Shown: positions 1 through 8,910, numbered from the stretch's first letter. The stretch is DNA of 64,000 bases from Pseudomonas iridis (GCF_017980685.1 NZ_JACXXO010000020.1:40347-104346); one strand, 5' to 3'. Numbers and translations are program-made. Notes: generated by a model not told the origin, from the letters alone.

Positions 1-322
1 GGCAATGGGACTTTTGCGCGAGGTCGCCCGACAGCAACAGGCATTGGCGACCGGCCTGTTCGACCCAGCGTGCGGTTTCCTTCGCGTCTTCGTGTTCATC
101 GAGGTAAGCGACGACAACGTCAGCGCCTTCACGGGCAAAGGCAATGGCCACGGCGCGGCCGATACCGCTGTCGCCGCCAGTGATCAGGGCGATCTTGCCG
201 GCCAGTCGGCCCGAGCCAACGTAACTTTGCTCGCCGCAATCAGGATACGGCTCCATTTTGCGTTGCGAACCGGGAACGGATTGGGCCTGCGCAGGGAAGG
301 GTGGTTTTGGATAATCGGTCAT
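1..322 (-). CDS. SDR family oxidoreductase, partial (3' end outside window)
   Basis: Only the N-terminal part lies in the window; the gene runs off the left edge. It reads from an ATG at 322 with a long N-terminal extension (MTDYPKPPFPAQ...) before the Rossmann start LAGKIALITGGDSGIGRA. The TGGDSGIG motif is the NAD(P)-binding glycine loop of short-chain dehydrogenases. The roughly 45-residue extension, with QRKMEPYPDCGE, is typical of the YghA / glucose-dehydrogenase-like SDR group, often found among stress-induced genes. The catalytic YxxxK lies outside the window, so activity cannot be judged. Family is sure; substrate is unknown. Confidence 0.85.
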   Translation of the reverse strand, partial: MTDYPKPPFPAQAQSVPGSQRKMEPYPDCGEQSYVGSGRLAGKIALITGGDSGIGRAVAIAFAREGADVVVAYLDEHEDAKETARWVEQAGRQCLLLSGDLAQKSHC

Positions 323-432
323 CGTGGGTCTCCGAGTCTCATGGCGGGTATGGCCGGTTGACCCGGCAGGTTTGCCATGAGTTCGATCGGATTTGCGCTG
401 ACGGTTCTACATTGAGCAAAACCCCCGCCCCC

Positions 433-526
433 CTGTAGGAGCTGTCGAGTGAAACGAGGCTGCGATCTTTTGATCTGTTTTTTAAGAGCAAGATTAAAAG
501 ATCGCAGCGTGCCGCAGCTCCTACAG
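433..526. repeat. REP-like inverted repeat
   Basis: Arms CTGTAGGAGCT (433-443) and AGCTCCTACAG (516-526) enclose a second pair around the words GCTGCGATCTTTT and AAAAGATCGCAGC. This is the GATCGCAG/CTCCTAC type of intergenic repeat common in fluorescens-group Pseudomonas. It sits between the end of the DUF1348 gene and the start of the partial SDR. Confidence 0.7.
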
Positions 527-533
527 AAGCGGG

Positions 534-1013
534 TTACAGACCAAGCGCCGACAGTCCCGGATGATCATCCGGGCGACGGCCCAGCGGCCAGTGGAACTTG
601 CGCTCGCTTTCCTGAATCGGCAGGTCGTTGATGCAGGCATAGCGCTGGAACATCAGGCCGTTGTCGTCGAACTCCCAGTTCTCGTTCCCGTAGGAGCGGA
701 ACCAGTTGCCGGAATCGTCATGCCATTCGTAGGCATAGCGCACCGCAATGCGCGTGTCCGAGTAGGCCCAGAGTTCCTTGATCAGTCGGTAGTCCAGCTC
801 TTTCGCCCATTTACGGGTGAGGAAGGCTTTGGCCTCTTCGCGGTTGTTGGCGAACTCGGCGCGGTTGCGCCATTTCGTCTCGAGGGTGTAGGCCAACGAG
901 ACCCTCTCGGGATCGCGGGAGTTCCAGCCGTCTTCGGCCAGGCGAACTTTCTCGATGGCCGATTCAAGGTTGAAGGGTGGCAATGGCGGACGTACCTGAG
1001 CTGCAGTAGACAT
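534..1013 (-). CDS. DUF1348 / NTF2-like (SnoaL-fold) family protein
   Basis: A 159-residue protein starting MSTAAQVRPPLPPF. It carries the features of DUF1348 proteins: an early WNSRDPERV segment, LTRKWAKELDYRLIKELW, and a C-terminal half rich in aromatic residues (WEFDDNGLMFQRYACIND). The family has the NTF2-like cone fold. No reaction is firmly known. The start at 1013 was chosen over an upstream in-frame ATG at 1127 because the extra 38 residues do not look conserved and would run into the 3' end of the neighbouring TetR gene. It lies 55 bp downstream of that tetR on the same strand, so the two are probably cotranscribed and the regulator may control it. Confidence 0.8.
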   Translation of the reverse strand: MSTAAQVRPPLPPFNLESAIEKVRLAEDGWNSRDPERVSLAYTLETKWRNRAEFANNREEAKAFLTRKWAKELDYRLIKELWAYSDTRIAVRYAYEWHDDSGNWFRSYGNENWEFDDNGLMFQRYACINDLPIQESERKFHWPLGRRPDDHPGLSALGL

Positions 1014-1068
1014 GATCAGTCTCCCGATAGATTCAACGTTTAAACAACTTGTCTGGCCTATTAAGGCG

Positions 1069-1632
1069 TTACAGGTCCAATAACTTGCGCGCCATGCATT
1101 GCGCATTATCGGCGGCACTGTGATCACCCATCACAAGCGCTACGGTAATGGCGCCGTCAATCAGGATCAGCAGCTGTTTGGCCAGCAACTGCGGATCCTT
1201 GGCGCCATGTTCGGTACACAGCTCGCACACGTAGTCGAGCAGCTTCTGTTTATGTTCCCTGGCGATCAGACGCACCGGATCTTGCGCGTCGCCGGTCTCG
1301 CCGCTGGTGTTGATGAAGGCGCAGCCGCGAAAGCCCTCGGAGGCGAACCAGCCCTTGAGCACGGTAAACAGGTTGAGCAGGCGATCGGCCGGCGTTTCGG
1401 CCTGATCGACAGCGCTTCGGTACCAGTGCATCCAGCGCACATCGCGACGTTGAAGGGCGGCAGCCACCAACTCATCTTTATTGGTGAAGTAGCGGTAGAT
1501 GCTCTTTCTGGAGACGCCGGCGGTTTTCACCAGAAGATCCATGCCCGTGGCGGCGATGCCACTTCTATAGATCAGCTTTTCGGTGACATCCAGAATGATG
1601 TCGCGGGTTGAGGTGTCTTTGATTTCGTTCAT
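1069..1632 (-). CDS. TetR/AcrR family transcriptional regulator
   Basis: A 187-residue one-domain repressor. The N-terminal HTH reads TGMDLLVKTAGVSRKSIYRYF followed by TNKDELV, and the C-terminal half has the FRGCAFINTSGETGD pattern of the TetR_C ligand domain. The start at 1632 (MNEIKD) is preferred. An in-frame ATG at 1662 also exists, but a perfect palindrome that looks like an operator lies between the two (1645-1658). The gene is followed by the DUF1348 gene on the same strand. The ligand is unknown; it is probably autoregulatory and controls its downstream partner. Confidence 0.85.
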   Translation of the reverse strand: MNEIKDTSTRDIILDVTEKLIYRSGIAATGMDLLVKTAGVSRKSIYRYFTNKDELVAAALQRRDVRWMHWYRSAVDQAETPADRLLNLFTVLKGWFASEGFRGCAFINTSGETGDAQDPVRLIAREHKQKLLDYVCELCTEHGAKDPQLLAKQLLILIDGAITVALVMGDHSAADNAQCMARKLLDL

Positions 1633-1644
1633 GTTGCGAACAGT

Positions 1645-1658
1645 AGAACGGGCGTTCT
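1645..1658. promoter_or_regulatory. Candidate TetR operator
   Basis: AGAACGGGCGTTCT is a perfect 6-bp inverted repeat (AGAACG/CGTTCT) with a 2-bp centre. It lies 13 bp upstream of the preferred TetR start. Position and symmetry fit an autoregulatory operator; binding is inferred. Confidence 0.45.
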
Positions 1659-1679
1659 TCATTGGCAAGTTATTTTTCA

Positions 1680-1770
1680 AAGTCAAAAGATCGCAGCCTT
1701 CGGCAGCTCCTGCACGGGGATTGTGAATACCTTGCAGGCGCTGCCGAAGGCCGCGAACTTTCGATCTCTT
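1680..1770. repeat. REP-like inverted repeat
   Basis: GCCTTCGGCAGC (1696-1707) pairs with GCTGCCGAAGGC (1740-1751), flanked by AAAGATCG and CGATC words. It is the same repeat family as at 433-526 and 17536-17563. It occupies the divergent gap between tetR and pssA. Confidence 0.7.
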
Positions 1771-1847
1771 TACAGACACTCACAAGACCCACAGGGATCG
1801 ATGGTGTAAGCTCTCGGGTTCTTCGGATTCGACCCATTGCGAGCCCT

Positions 1848-3191
1848 ATGCCGTTGCTCTTCAAACGTTCTCTGCTGCCTAAACTGCGCAGCTTTCCGCT
1901 GACCGCCGAGGCCGTGACCATTTTGTCCGGCGCCGCCGAGTTCCGCCGTTGCCTGCTGGAGAAAATCGCTGCGGCGACCCAGCGCATCTATGTCGTTGCG
2001 CTGTATTTGCAGCAAGACGAAGCCGGTCAGGAAATCCTTGATGCCTTGCACGCCGCCAAACTCGCGCGACCCGAGCTGGAAATCGCCGTGGTGGTCGACT
2101 GGCTGCGCGCCCAGCGCGGGCTGATCGGTGCCGGCAAGCAGCCGGGCAATTCGGCGTGGTATCAGGAAATGACCCGCACCCACCAGAGCGAAGTGCCGGT
2201 CTACGGTGTACCGGTGCAAACCCGCGAACTGTTCGGTGTGCTGCATTTGAAGGGCTTCGTGATCGACGATTGCGTGGTCTACAGCGGCGCCAGCCTTAAC
2301 AACGTTTACCTGCACAAGTTCGACAAGTACCGTTTCGACCGCTATCACGTCCTGCAGAGCCCTGAGCTGGCGGACTCAATGCATCACCTGGTCAAACACG
2401 GCCTGATCGAATCCAAAGCGGTGCATCGTCTCGACCTACCGAATCTGCCGACCACCCGCAGCCTGCGTAACGATATCGGCGATCTGCGCAGCCGCCTCAA
2501 GCACGCGGCGTACGACACCAGTGCCGGCAGCACCGCCAGAGAAGGTTTGTCGGTCAGTCCATTGCTGGGCGTGGGCAAGAACAACCCGCTGAACCGGGCG
2601 ATTCTCGAACTGATCGCCAGTGCGCAAAAGCAGCTGACCATTTGCACGCCTTACTTCAACCTGCCGCTGGGGGTGATCCGCGAGATCAACCGCGCGCTGG
2701 CCCGTGGCGTGAAGATCGATATCGTGGTTGGCGACAAGACCGCCAACGACTTCTACATCCCGCCGAGCGAGCCGTTCAGGGTGATCTCAGCGCTGCCGTA
2801 CCTGTACGAGATCAGCCTGCGCCGCTTCGCCAAACGCCATCAGCGCAGCATCGACAGCGGTCAGTTGAACCTGCACCTGTGGCGTGACGGCGACAACACC
2901 TATCACCTCAAGGGCATGTGGATCGATCAGCGCTACACGCTGCTGACCGGCAACAACCTTAATCCACGGGCGTTCCGCCTGGACCTGGAAAATGCGTTGT
3001 TGATCGATGATCCCAAAGGCGAGTGGGTGGACCCGCGAGCGCAGGAGCTGAAGGCGATCTTCGGCCATACCTCGCGGATTTCCAGCTTCCACGACCTTGA
3101 GACCTTGCCGGAATACCCGGCCGGGGTGGCGAAGTTTCTCAAGCGCGTAAGTCGGGTGCGGATTGAGCGGTTGCTTTACCGGATTCTGTAA
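1848..3191 (+). CDS. pssA: CDP-diacylglycerol--serine O-phosphatidyltransferase
   Basis: Makes phosphatidylserine from CDP-diacylglycerol and serine, the first step toward phosphatidylethanolamine, at the inner face of the cytoplasmic membrane. The product has 447 residues, against 451 for E. coli PssA. It belongs to the phospholipase-D superfamily type: two HxK motifs are visible, HLKGFVIDD (His near residue 133) and HLKGMWIDQ (His near 353), matching the spacing in E. coli PssA. The ATG at 1848 was chosen because it gives MPLLFKRSLLPKLRSFPLTA, the normal family start; the upstream open frame covers a REP repeat. It appears to be a single gene, flanked by repeats on both sides. Confidence 0.93.
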   Translation: MPLLFKRSLLPKLRSFPLTAEAVTILSGAAEFRRCLLEKIAAATQRIYVVALYLQQDEAGQEILDALHAAKLARPELEIAVVVDWLRAQRGLIGAGKQPGNSAWYQEMTRTHQSEVPVYGVPVQTRELFGVLHLKGFVIDDCVVYSGASLNNVYLHKFDKYRFDRYHVLQSPELADSMHHLVKHGLIESKAVHRLDLPNLPTTRSLRNDIGDLRSRLKHAAYDTSAGSTAREGLSVSPLLGVGKNNPLNRAILELIASAQKQLTICTPYFNLPLGVIREINRALARGVKIDIVVGDKTANDFYIPPSEPFRVISALPYLYEISLRRFAKRHQRSIDSGQLNLHLWRDGDNTYHLKGMWIDQRYTLLTGNNLNPRAFRLDLENALLIDDPKGEWVDPRAQELKAIFGHTSRISSFHDLETLPEYPAGVAKFLKRVSRVRIERLLYRIL

Positions 3192-3230
3192 CTTGATCCG
3201 GATGATGCGGCGAGCCTGCTGACGTCATCG

Positions 3231-3320
3231 CTGGCAAGCCAGCTCCCACAGGTCTGGCGGGTGTTCACAAAATCCGTGAGCACTCCAAAACCCTGTGGGA
3301 GCGAGCCTGCTCGCGAAGGG
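3231..3320. repeat. REP-like repeats
   Basis: CTGGCAAGCCAGCTCCCACAG and CCCTGTGGGAGCGAGCCTGC face each other across about 40 bp, downstream of pssA and beyond the convergent efe operon end. This is a degenerate pair compared with the perfect pair at 8911-8978. Confidence 0.6.
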
Positions 3321-3342
3321 GCCAGCCCAGACGCTGGAAAAC

Positions 3343-4167
3343 TTAATTCAGCCCCAACTTCCCACGCAACGTGGAAAGGTCTTCCGCCAATGTATTCACC
3401 GGCCCGACCAGCGCCTTGCGGTCGTTATCCTTGACCTTGTCATACGTCTCAAACCCGCCATCCTGGGTCTTGTACCTGGCCAGCACCTTGTTGACGGTGG
3501 CGAAGTTCTTGTCGACTTTCGCTATGAAAGCCTTGTCCTGCTGCTCGATCTGCGGGCGGAACAAATCGACGATTTTCTTCGCGCCATCGATGTTGCCCTG
3601 AAAGTCATACAGGTCGGTGTGGCTGTAGCGATCTTCCTCACCGGAAATCTTCGTCGCGGCCACTTCTTCCAGCAGCGCAGCCGCACCGCCCACCACTTTT
3701 TCCGGCGGGAAGGTCAGGCCGGCCACGCGGGTTTGCAGGTCTTGCACGTCTTTGTTCAAGCCATCCGCCAATGCATCAAGGCCCTGGGTGCTTTTCTGCG
3801 CGAACAGTGAATATTCGATGCGGTGGAAACCGGTGAAATCTTCAGCCTTTACGCCTTTTTCGTGGTCATCGACGCGAGAATCGATGGACGCATCGAGGTC
3901 ACTGAACAGCTCGGCAATCGGCTCGATCTTCTCGTAGAAGACGCGGGTCGGTGCGTAGAGTTTTTGCTCGGTCGCCAGGTCGCCTTTCTTCACGGCGTCG
4001 GTGAATTGCTGGGTGTGGCTGGCCAGTTCATCGAGTTGTTCGGTGACGTAGATCTTATAGTCCGACACCGGACCGACCAGATCCAGCGGTGCTGTCGCGG
4101 CGAATGCCGACATTGGGGTGTTGAGCAATCCGAGGGTCAGCAATAACGCGAGTGGCGTCTTTTTCAT
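3343..4167 (-). CDS. EfeM-type periplasmic M75 (imelysin-like) iron uptake protein
   Basis: A 274-residue exported protein with a signal peptide ending near AFA-ATAPLD. The rest is an M75 domain starting DLVGPVSDYKIYV. The GFHRIEYSLF segment holds the HxxE metal motif of EfeO/EfeM proteins. Unlike the EfeO encoded at 5511-6710 it has no cupredoxin domain, so it is the short EfeM form. It is the last gene of the efeU-efeO-efeB operon, 27 bp after efeB. It probably binds iron in the periplasm for delivery to EfeU. The ATG at 4167 has a GGAG ribosome site. Confidence 0.85.
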   Translation of the reverse strand: MKKTPLALLLTLGLLNTPMSAFAATAPLDLVGPVSDYKIYVTEQLDELASHTQQFTDAVKKGDLATEQKLYAPTRVFYEKIEPIAELFSDLDASIDSRVDDHEKGVKAEDFTGFHRIEYSLFAQKSTQGLDALADGLNKDVQDLQTRVAGLTFPPEKVVGGAAALLEEVAATKISGEEDRYSHTDLYDFQGNIDGAKKIVDLFRPQIEQQDKAFIAKVDKNFATVNKVLARYKTQDGGFETYDKVKDNDRKALVGPVNTLAEDLSTLRGKLGLN

Positions 4168-4194
4168 GGGGGCGGCTCCAGTGTTGAAGTTGTT

Positions 4195-5493
4195 TTATGC
4201 GGCTGTTTTGGGTTGTGTGGCGTTGAGCAGCGAGCGCCCGATAAAGTCTTTGTCGCCCGTCACACCCGGCAGGGTGAAGAAGTAACCGCCGCCGACCGGT
4301 TTGAGGTATTCCTCCAGCGGTTCACCGTTGAGGCGGTTCTGCACGGTAATGAAGCCTTTTTCCAGATCTGCCTGGTAACAGATGAACAGCAGGCCCATGT
4401 CGAGCTGGCCGTTCTTGTTGACGCCATTGGAATAGTTGAACGGTCGGCGCAGGATCAGGTTGGCCTGGCTGGCGGCGGTGCGCGGGTTGGCCAGGCGAAT
4501 GTGCGCGTCGAGCCTGGTCAGCTTGCCTTCCGGGTCTTTGCTGTAATCCGGGACCTCGCTTTCGTGGTGGCCGCCCATCGGCGCGCCGGTGTTCTTGGTC
4601 CGACCGAAAATGCTTTCCTGCTCCTGCAACGGCGTGCGATCCCAGCGTTCGACGAAGTTGCGGATGATCCGTACCGCTTGATAACTGCCGTGCGCCGCCC
4701 AGGCCGGTTCGTCGCTGCCCGGTTGCACCCATACCAGGCGATCCATGGCTTTATGGTCGTTGGAATCGGGGTTGGCCGAGCCATCACGGAAACCCAGGAA
4801 GTTGCGCGCCGATTGCGCCGGCACACCGGGTTTGGCCGGGGCTTGCGGCGGCACGCTGCCTTCCTGTTTCCAGCGCACCAGCAACAGGTCCGGCAGGTTT
4901 TTGACGATGTCGCGCAGGGCGTGGATGTTGGTGTCGGCGGTGTTGGCGCAGAACTGCAGACTCAAGTCGCCATGGCAGCAATCGGCCTCCAGCGCATCGT
5001 TGGGGAAACCGACCATGCGTTGCAGACGCTTGGGTTTGGCGTCCGCCAGGCCGAAGCGCTCATCGAACAGCGATTCGCCCACCGACACGGTGATGGTCAG
5101 GTTGTCCGGGGTGACGACCGGGCCGAGGATGCCGGAGTCTGGCGGCGGCAGTTTCGGATCGATCTGCGCGACCGGTCCGCCCTTCATCAGGAAGGCGATG
5201 CGCTCGTTGAGCGTGCGGAACAGTCGCTCGAGATCTTCGCGATCGCTGGCCAACACATCGAACGCCACCAACATGCCCGACGCCGGGCGAGGGGTGACGA
5301 TGCCGGTTTGATGCACACTGTGGAAATCGTGACGGTCTTCGGTCTTGTCGCTGCTAGGTGCTTCGGTGACTTGCGCAGGTGCAGCCGCCATAACCGGGCA
5401 GCTCAGGGCTGATCCGGCCAGCGCGACACCGGCAGCGCCCATGCCCATCAGTACACGGCGGCGTTGCAGGTTGAGTTGTTCTGAATCTTTCAT
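4195..5493 (-). CDS. efeB: EfeB, Dyp-type heme peroxidase of the iron uptake system
   Basis: A 432-residue Dyp-type peroxidase, exported by the Tat route: the N-terminus has a twin-arginine run (QRRRVLMGMG) followed by an alanine-rich hydrophobic stretch. The Dyp hallmark GXXDG appears as GFRDGSANP. The C-terminal half has the heme-side segment HIRLANPRT and the closing GGGYFFTLPGV typical of EfeB. In the Efe system it is thought to oxidise Fe(II) or act on heme in the periplasm. It lies 17 bp after efeO and 27 bp before the EfeM-type gene. Confidence 0.93.
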   Translation of the reverse strand: MKDSEQLNLQRRRVLMGMGAAGVALAGSALSCPVMAAAPAQVTEAPSSDKTEDRHDFHSVHQTGIVTPRPASGMLVAFDVLASDREDLERLFRTLNERIAFLMKGGPVAQIDPKLPPPDSGILGPVVTPDNLTITVSVGESLFDERFGLADAKPKRLQRMVGFPNDALEADCCHGDLSLQFCANTADTNIHALRDIVKNLPDLLLVRWKQEGSVPPQAPAKPGVPAQSARNFLGFRDGSANPDSNDHKAMDRLVWVQPGSDEPAWAAHGSYQAVRIIRNFVERWDRTPLQEQESIFGRTKNTGAPMGGHHESEVPDYSKDPEGKLTRLDAHIRLANPRTAASQANLILRRPFNYSNGVNKNGQLDMGLLFICYQADLEKGFITVQNRLNGEPLEEYLKPVGGGYFFTLPGVTGDKDFIGRSLLNATQPKTAA

Positions 5494-5510
5494 CGGTACG
5501 GGTCTTCTGC

Positions 5511-6710
5511 TTACAGGCCGGAAAGGCCAAGGGCTGGATCGATGCCATCAAGTACGTCGGCCAAAGCCTGAGCCTTGTCGGCGATCTGCTTGCGTTGCGC
5601 GCCGCTGATGGCGTCGTAGCTGGCGTAGCCGTCCTTGACCTTGTAGCTGTTCAGTTCGTTGTCGAAGCCGGCCAGCGTCTGGTCGATTTTCGGCAACAGT
5701 TCCGCCGCCGACTTGCTCAGCATCGGCCGCAGCAGATCGACCACTTTGTGTGCGGTTTGCAGATTGGCGGCGAAACCGTTGAGGTCGCTGTGGCTGTAGC
5801 GTTCTTCTTCACCGCTGGCGGCACGCACGTCGGCGAGGGTGTTGAGGTTGCGCACGACGATCTTGACCAGTTGCTCGGGTGGCAACGATTGCGCGAGCAG
5901 TTGCTGTCTCAGCGTGGTGACGTCGCTCACCAGACGCTGGGCGACGGCGGCGAGATCATCGAGTTGGCGTTGCTGGAACAGCGCGTATTCGATGCGGTGG
6001 AAACCGACGAACGCCGGATCCTGCTCGCGCTTCTCGAAGTAATCGGCGCGCGCATTGATGCGGTTGTCCAGTTCGGCCAGTCGCTGAGCCGCTGGGGCCA
6101 AGCGTTGATACGCCGCCCGCGCCGGCAGGTACAACGCCTGCGCCTGACTCAAGTCACCGCTGGCAATCGCCTGATTGAGCGCGGTGGTGGTTTTGATCAA
6201 CGCGCTGCCCTGGCTGGCCAGATACACACGGAATTCCGACAGCGGCCCGATAAAGGCCACCATCGACGGCTTGGCTTTCGAGGCGGCGTCAGAAGCGGCG
6301 GTCGGTGTCACATGCAGGGTGCCGCGCGGGTTGCTCAGCAGGCCGCAAGTGATGGCGTAGTCGCCGGGTTGCAGGTTGGCATTGATCACCTGGCTCAGGC
6401 CCGGGGCGATGTTTTCACGCTCTTCGACCACCAGCACGCCGTCGAGGATTTCCCATTCCACCGCCCGTTCGGAGCGGTTGACGATGCGGAAACTGGCGCG
6501 ACCGGCCGGGACTGTCAGGGCGTTCGGCTGGCAATTGCCCGGATGAATGTTGACCACCACTTCATCGTGGTTGTGCTGACGCTTGGCCGCGGCCATTTTC
6601 GAGGCGTACCAGAACAGGCCACCGGCGGCGATCATCACGATCACCGAACCGGCCAGCGCCCAACGCAAGGCACGGGGAGGCGAGGCCTGAGGAGTATTAG
6701 GCTTTGACAT
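5511..6710 (-). CDS. efeO: EfeO, cupredoxin-M75 iron-binding protein
   Basis: A 399-residue protein with one N-terminal membrane anchor (LRWALAGSVIVMIAAGGLFWY). A cupredoxin-like domain follows (residues about 45-130, with HPGNCQPNALTVPAG and YAITCGLLSNPRG). A C-terminal M75 domain contains GFHRIEYALF, the HxxE motif. It is the periplasmic partner of the EfeU permease. The ATG at 6710 (MSKPNTPQ) was chosen; the longer open frame would overlap efeU. The gap to efeU is 8 bp, showing tight operon coupling. Confidence 0.93.
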   Translation of the reverse strand: MSKPNTPQASPPRALRWALAGSVIVMIAAGGLFWYASKMAAAKRQHNHDEVVVNIHPGNCQPNALTVPAGRASFRIVNRSERAVEWEILDGVLVVEERENIAPGLSQVINANLQPGDYAITCGLLSNPRGTLHVTPTAASDAASKAKPSMVAFIGPLSEFRVYLASQGSALIKTTTALNQAIASGDLSQAQALYLPARAAYQRLAPAAQRLAELDNRINARADYFEKREQDPAFVGFHRIEYALFQQRQLDDLAAVAQRLVSDVTTLRQQLLAQSLPPEQLVKIVVRNLNTLADVRAASGEEERYSHSDLNGFAANLQTAHKVVDLLRPMLSKSAAELLPKIDQTLAGFDNELNSYKVKDGYASYDAISGAQRKQIADKAQALADVLDGIDPALGLSGL

Positions 6711-6718
6711 AAGTGCCC

Positions 6719-7558
6719 TTATTGGCTGGAAGCAGAAGACGATTGCGCGACAGGCTTGGGCGCGGGCAGAAAGAACATCGCCAGCGCCAGCAGCAGATAG
6801 ATCAGGTATGCGCCAAGGGTGCTGACCGTCGGCGCATCCTGATAACCGAACATGCCGGCCAGCACCGAGCCCAGCGGGCCATCCATCGGCAGCGTCGCGC
6901 TGAAATCGAAGAGCACGGTTTGCAGGTGATTCCACACGCCGGCTTCATGCAGGGCTTGCACCGAATTGGCGAGAATTCCCGCGGCCACGACCAGAATGAA
7001 CAACCCGGTCCACTTGAAAAATGCCGAGAGGTTGAGGCGCATGCTGCCGCTGTAGATGAGGAAGCCAACGATGATCGCCAGAATCAGGCCGAGCAGGGCG
7101 CCAATCGGCGCGCTCGGGCCTTCGCTCTGCTGGAACACTGCGAGCAAAAAGAACACGGTTTCCAGACCCTCTCGCGCCACGGCAAAGAAGACCATGGCGA
7201 TCAGCGCAATCACCTGATTTCTGGACGAGGTCAGCGCCTGATCCAGCGAGGCGTGCAGCGAATGCTTGATCGACCGCGCGACCTTGCGCATCCAGAACAC
7301 CATCGAGCTGAGAATCGCCACGGCCGCCAACCCGACTACGCCTTCGAACAGTTCCTGCTGCTTTTGCGGGAATTCGGCGCTGACCAGTTCCAGACCACCG
7401 CCGACCAGCAATGCCAGGGCTGCCGCGAGAAAAACACCGATCCACACGGCGGGCATCCATTCGCCGCGGCCGGTCTGTTGCAGGTAGCTGGCGATAATGC
7501 CAACGATCAACGCGGCTTCAATGCCTTCGCGCAGCATGATCAGAAAGGGAACGAGCAT
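6719..7558 (-). CDS. efeU: EfeU, FTR1-family iron permease
   Basis: A 279-residue polytopic membrane protein of the oxidase-dependent iron transporter family. Two REGxE motifs, the iron-translocating signature, are present: REGIE in the first helix and REGLE in the fourth. The start at 7558 (MLVPFLIMLREGIEAALIVG) places the first motif at the usual position; an upstream in-frame start at 7609 would fall inside the Fur-box region. It is the first gene of the operon efeU-efeO-efeB-efeM, read leftward from a promoter near 7600. Confidence 0.94.
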   Translation of the reverse strand: MLVPFLIMLREGIEAALIVGIIASYLQQTGRGEWMPAVWIGVFLAAALALLVGGGLELVSAEFPQKQQELFEGVVGLAAVAILSSMVFWMRKVARSIKHSLHASLDQALTSSRNQVIALIAMVFFAVAREGLETVFFLLAVFQQSEGPSAPIGALLGLILAIIVGFLIYSGSMRLNLSAFFKWTGLFILVVAAGILANSVQALHEAGVWNHLQTVLFDFSATLPMDGPLGSVLAGMFGYQDAPTVSTLGAYLIYLLLALAMFFLPAPKPVAQSSSASSQ

Positions 7559-7598
7559 TCGGTATCCGCGGTGATTTAGATAGGAAGCTAAGTTGTAA

Positions 7599-7617
7599 CA
7601 TAATGACACTCATTCTC
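7599..7617 (-). promoter_or_regulatory. Fur box upstream of efeU
   Basis: On the minus strand this reads GAGAATGAGTGTCATTATG, matching 14 of 19 positions of the Fur consensus GATAATGATAATCATTATC. It is 41 bp upstream of the efeU start, so iron repression of the operon is expected. Confidence 0.7.
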
Positions 7618-7683
7618 ATATGGCAATCATTGACAAGAACCTGAACGCAAGCTGAACAACATGACGTTATGTTCAGCACAGAA

Positions 7684-7784
7684 CCCTGTGGGAGCAGGCT
7701 TGCCCGCGATGGCGTCCTGTCAGTCAACAGAAATGCCAGCTGTTCCATTGCAATCGCGGGCAAGCCCGCTCCCACAGGGTTTTG
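7684..7784. repeat. REP-like inverted repeat pair
   Basis: CCCTGTGGGAGCAGGCTTGC and GCAAGCCCGCTCCCACAGGG form the arms, about 60 bp apart, in the divergent gap between efeU and the araC-type gene. Confidence 0.8.
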
Positions 7785-7864
7785 CATTGTTTTCGGGCCA
7801 GCAACGCGCGGGTGGCTGCGGTAAGATGCCCGTCACTCAAAAACAACAAGGTCTGCCGCGTTCC

Positions 7865-8881
7865 ATGTCGGAAAAAGACACCATCGCCGTGCAACTGGTG
7901 CGTGAAGCGCTGCTGCAAAGTTGCGCCCCAGGCGTGGCCAGGGAAGAACTGTTGAACAAGGTCGGCATTGCCCCGACCTTGCTGGAAACCGGCGAGGGCC
8001 GGGTGCCGGCATCGCAATATGCAAAGCTCTGGCGTCTGTTGGCTCGGCGGGGGGATGACGAGTTCTTCGGCATGGACCCGCGCAAGCTCAAGTCCGGCAG
8101 TCTGGAGTTCCTTTGCCGCAGCGCCATGGCACAACCGACGCTGGCAGCCGGTTTGAGCACGGGCCTGAGTTTCCTGTCGTTGATGCTTGAGCGCCTGCCG
8201 GCGCAACTGGTGCATCAGCAGAGTCTTGCGGAAATTGTCCTGCTTGAAGACGATCCGGAACCACGCCGCGCGTTTACCTACTTCACCTATTGGATGATCG
8301 TCCACGGCGTGGCCTGCTGGCTGGCGGGGCGGCGGATTCCGATCCTGGCCATCGAACTGCGCTGCCCGGCGCCGGACTTTACCGATGACTACCGGGTGAT
8401 GTTCTCGGACAACCTGCGCTTTGATCGGCCACGCACGCGGATGATCTTTTCCGCCGATTGCCTCGATCTGCCGATCAAACGTTCCGCCGAGGAGCTCAAG
8501 CGCTTCCTGGCTCACGCGCCGGCCAACATTCTGGTCAAGTACCGCGACCCGCAGAGCCTGGCCAGCCGGATCAAACACGATTTGCGTCAGTTGCCTGCCG
8601 AGCAGTGGCCGGAAACTGAAGCGCTGGCCCAGCAACTGTGCATGTCGGCCTCGACGTTGCGCCGTCGCCTGGCCGAGGAAGGGCAGACGTATCAGGGCCT
8701 CAAGGACAGCGTGCGCAAGGAACTGGCGATTGTCTGGCTGGCCGAGCCTTCGATCAGCTTTGTCGAGATCGCCAGCCGCTTGGGGTTTGCCGATGCGAGT
8801 TCGTTCTACAAGGCGTTTCGCAAGTGGTCGGGGTCAAATCCGGGGCATTACCGGACGCTGATCCTTAACGAAGCCGTCTGA
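7865..8881 (+). CDS. AraC family regulator (arabinose-binding-like N-terminal domain)
   Basis: A 338-residue regulator. The N-terminal two thirds match the Arabinose_bd type of sensor domain found in OruR/ArgR-like regulators (CRSAMAQPTLAAGL, TYFTYWMIVHGVACWLAG). The C-terminal double HTH runs from about residue 250, with LCMSASTLRRRLAEEG and the AraC signature FVEIASRLGFADASSFYKAF. The start at 7865 (MSEKDTIAVQLV) is chosen; further upstream the frame crosses a REP repeat. It lies directly upstream of and codirectional with the acyl-CoA operon at 9130-14837, and is its likely activator by position. No ligand is visible from sequence. Confidence 0.88.
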   Translation: MSEKDTIAVQLVREALLQSCAPGVAREELLNKVGIAPTLLETGEGRVPASQYAKLWRLLARRGDDEFFGMDPRKLKSGSLEFLCRSAMAQPTLAAGLSTGLSFLSLMLERLPAQLVHQQSLAEIVLLEDDPEPRRAFTYFTYWMIVHGVACWLAGRRIPILAIELRCPAPDFTDDYRVMFSDNLRFDRPRTRMIFSADCLDLPIKRSAEELKRFLAHAPANILVKYRDPQSLASRIKHDLRQLPAEQWPETEALAQQLCMSASTLRRRLAEEGQTYQGLKDSVRKELAIVWLAEPSISFVEIASRLGFADASSFYKAFRKWSGSNPGHYRTLILNEAV

Positions 8882-8910
8882 TCCGAATTCCATGTTGGCT
8901 GATCTGGCCC

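Noticed and set aside
4213..5412. A 399-codon plus-strand open frame
   Set aside because: Antisense to efeB, whose Dyp peroxidase motifs are clear.
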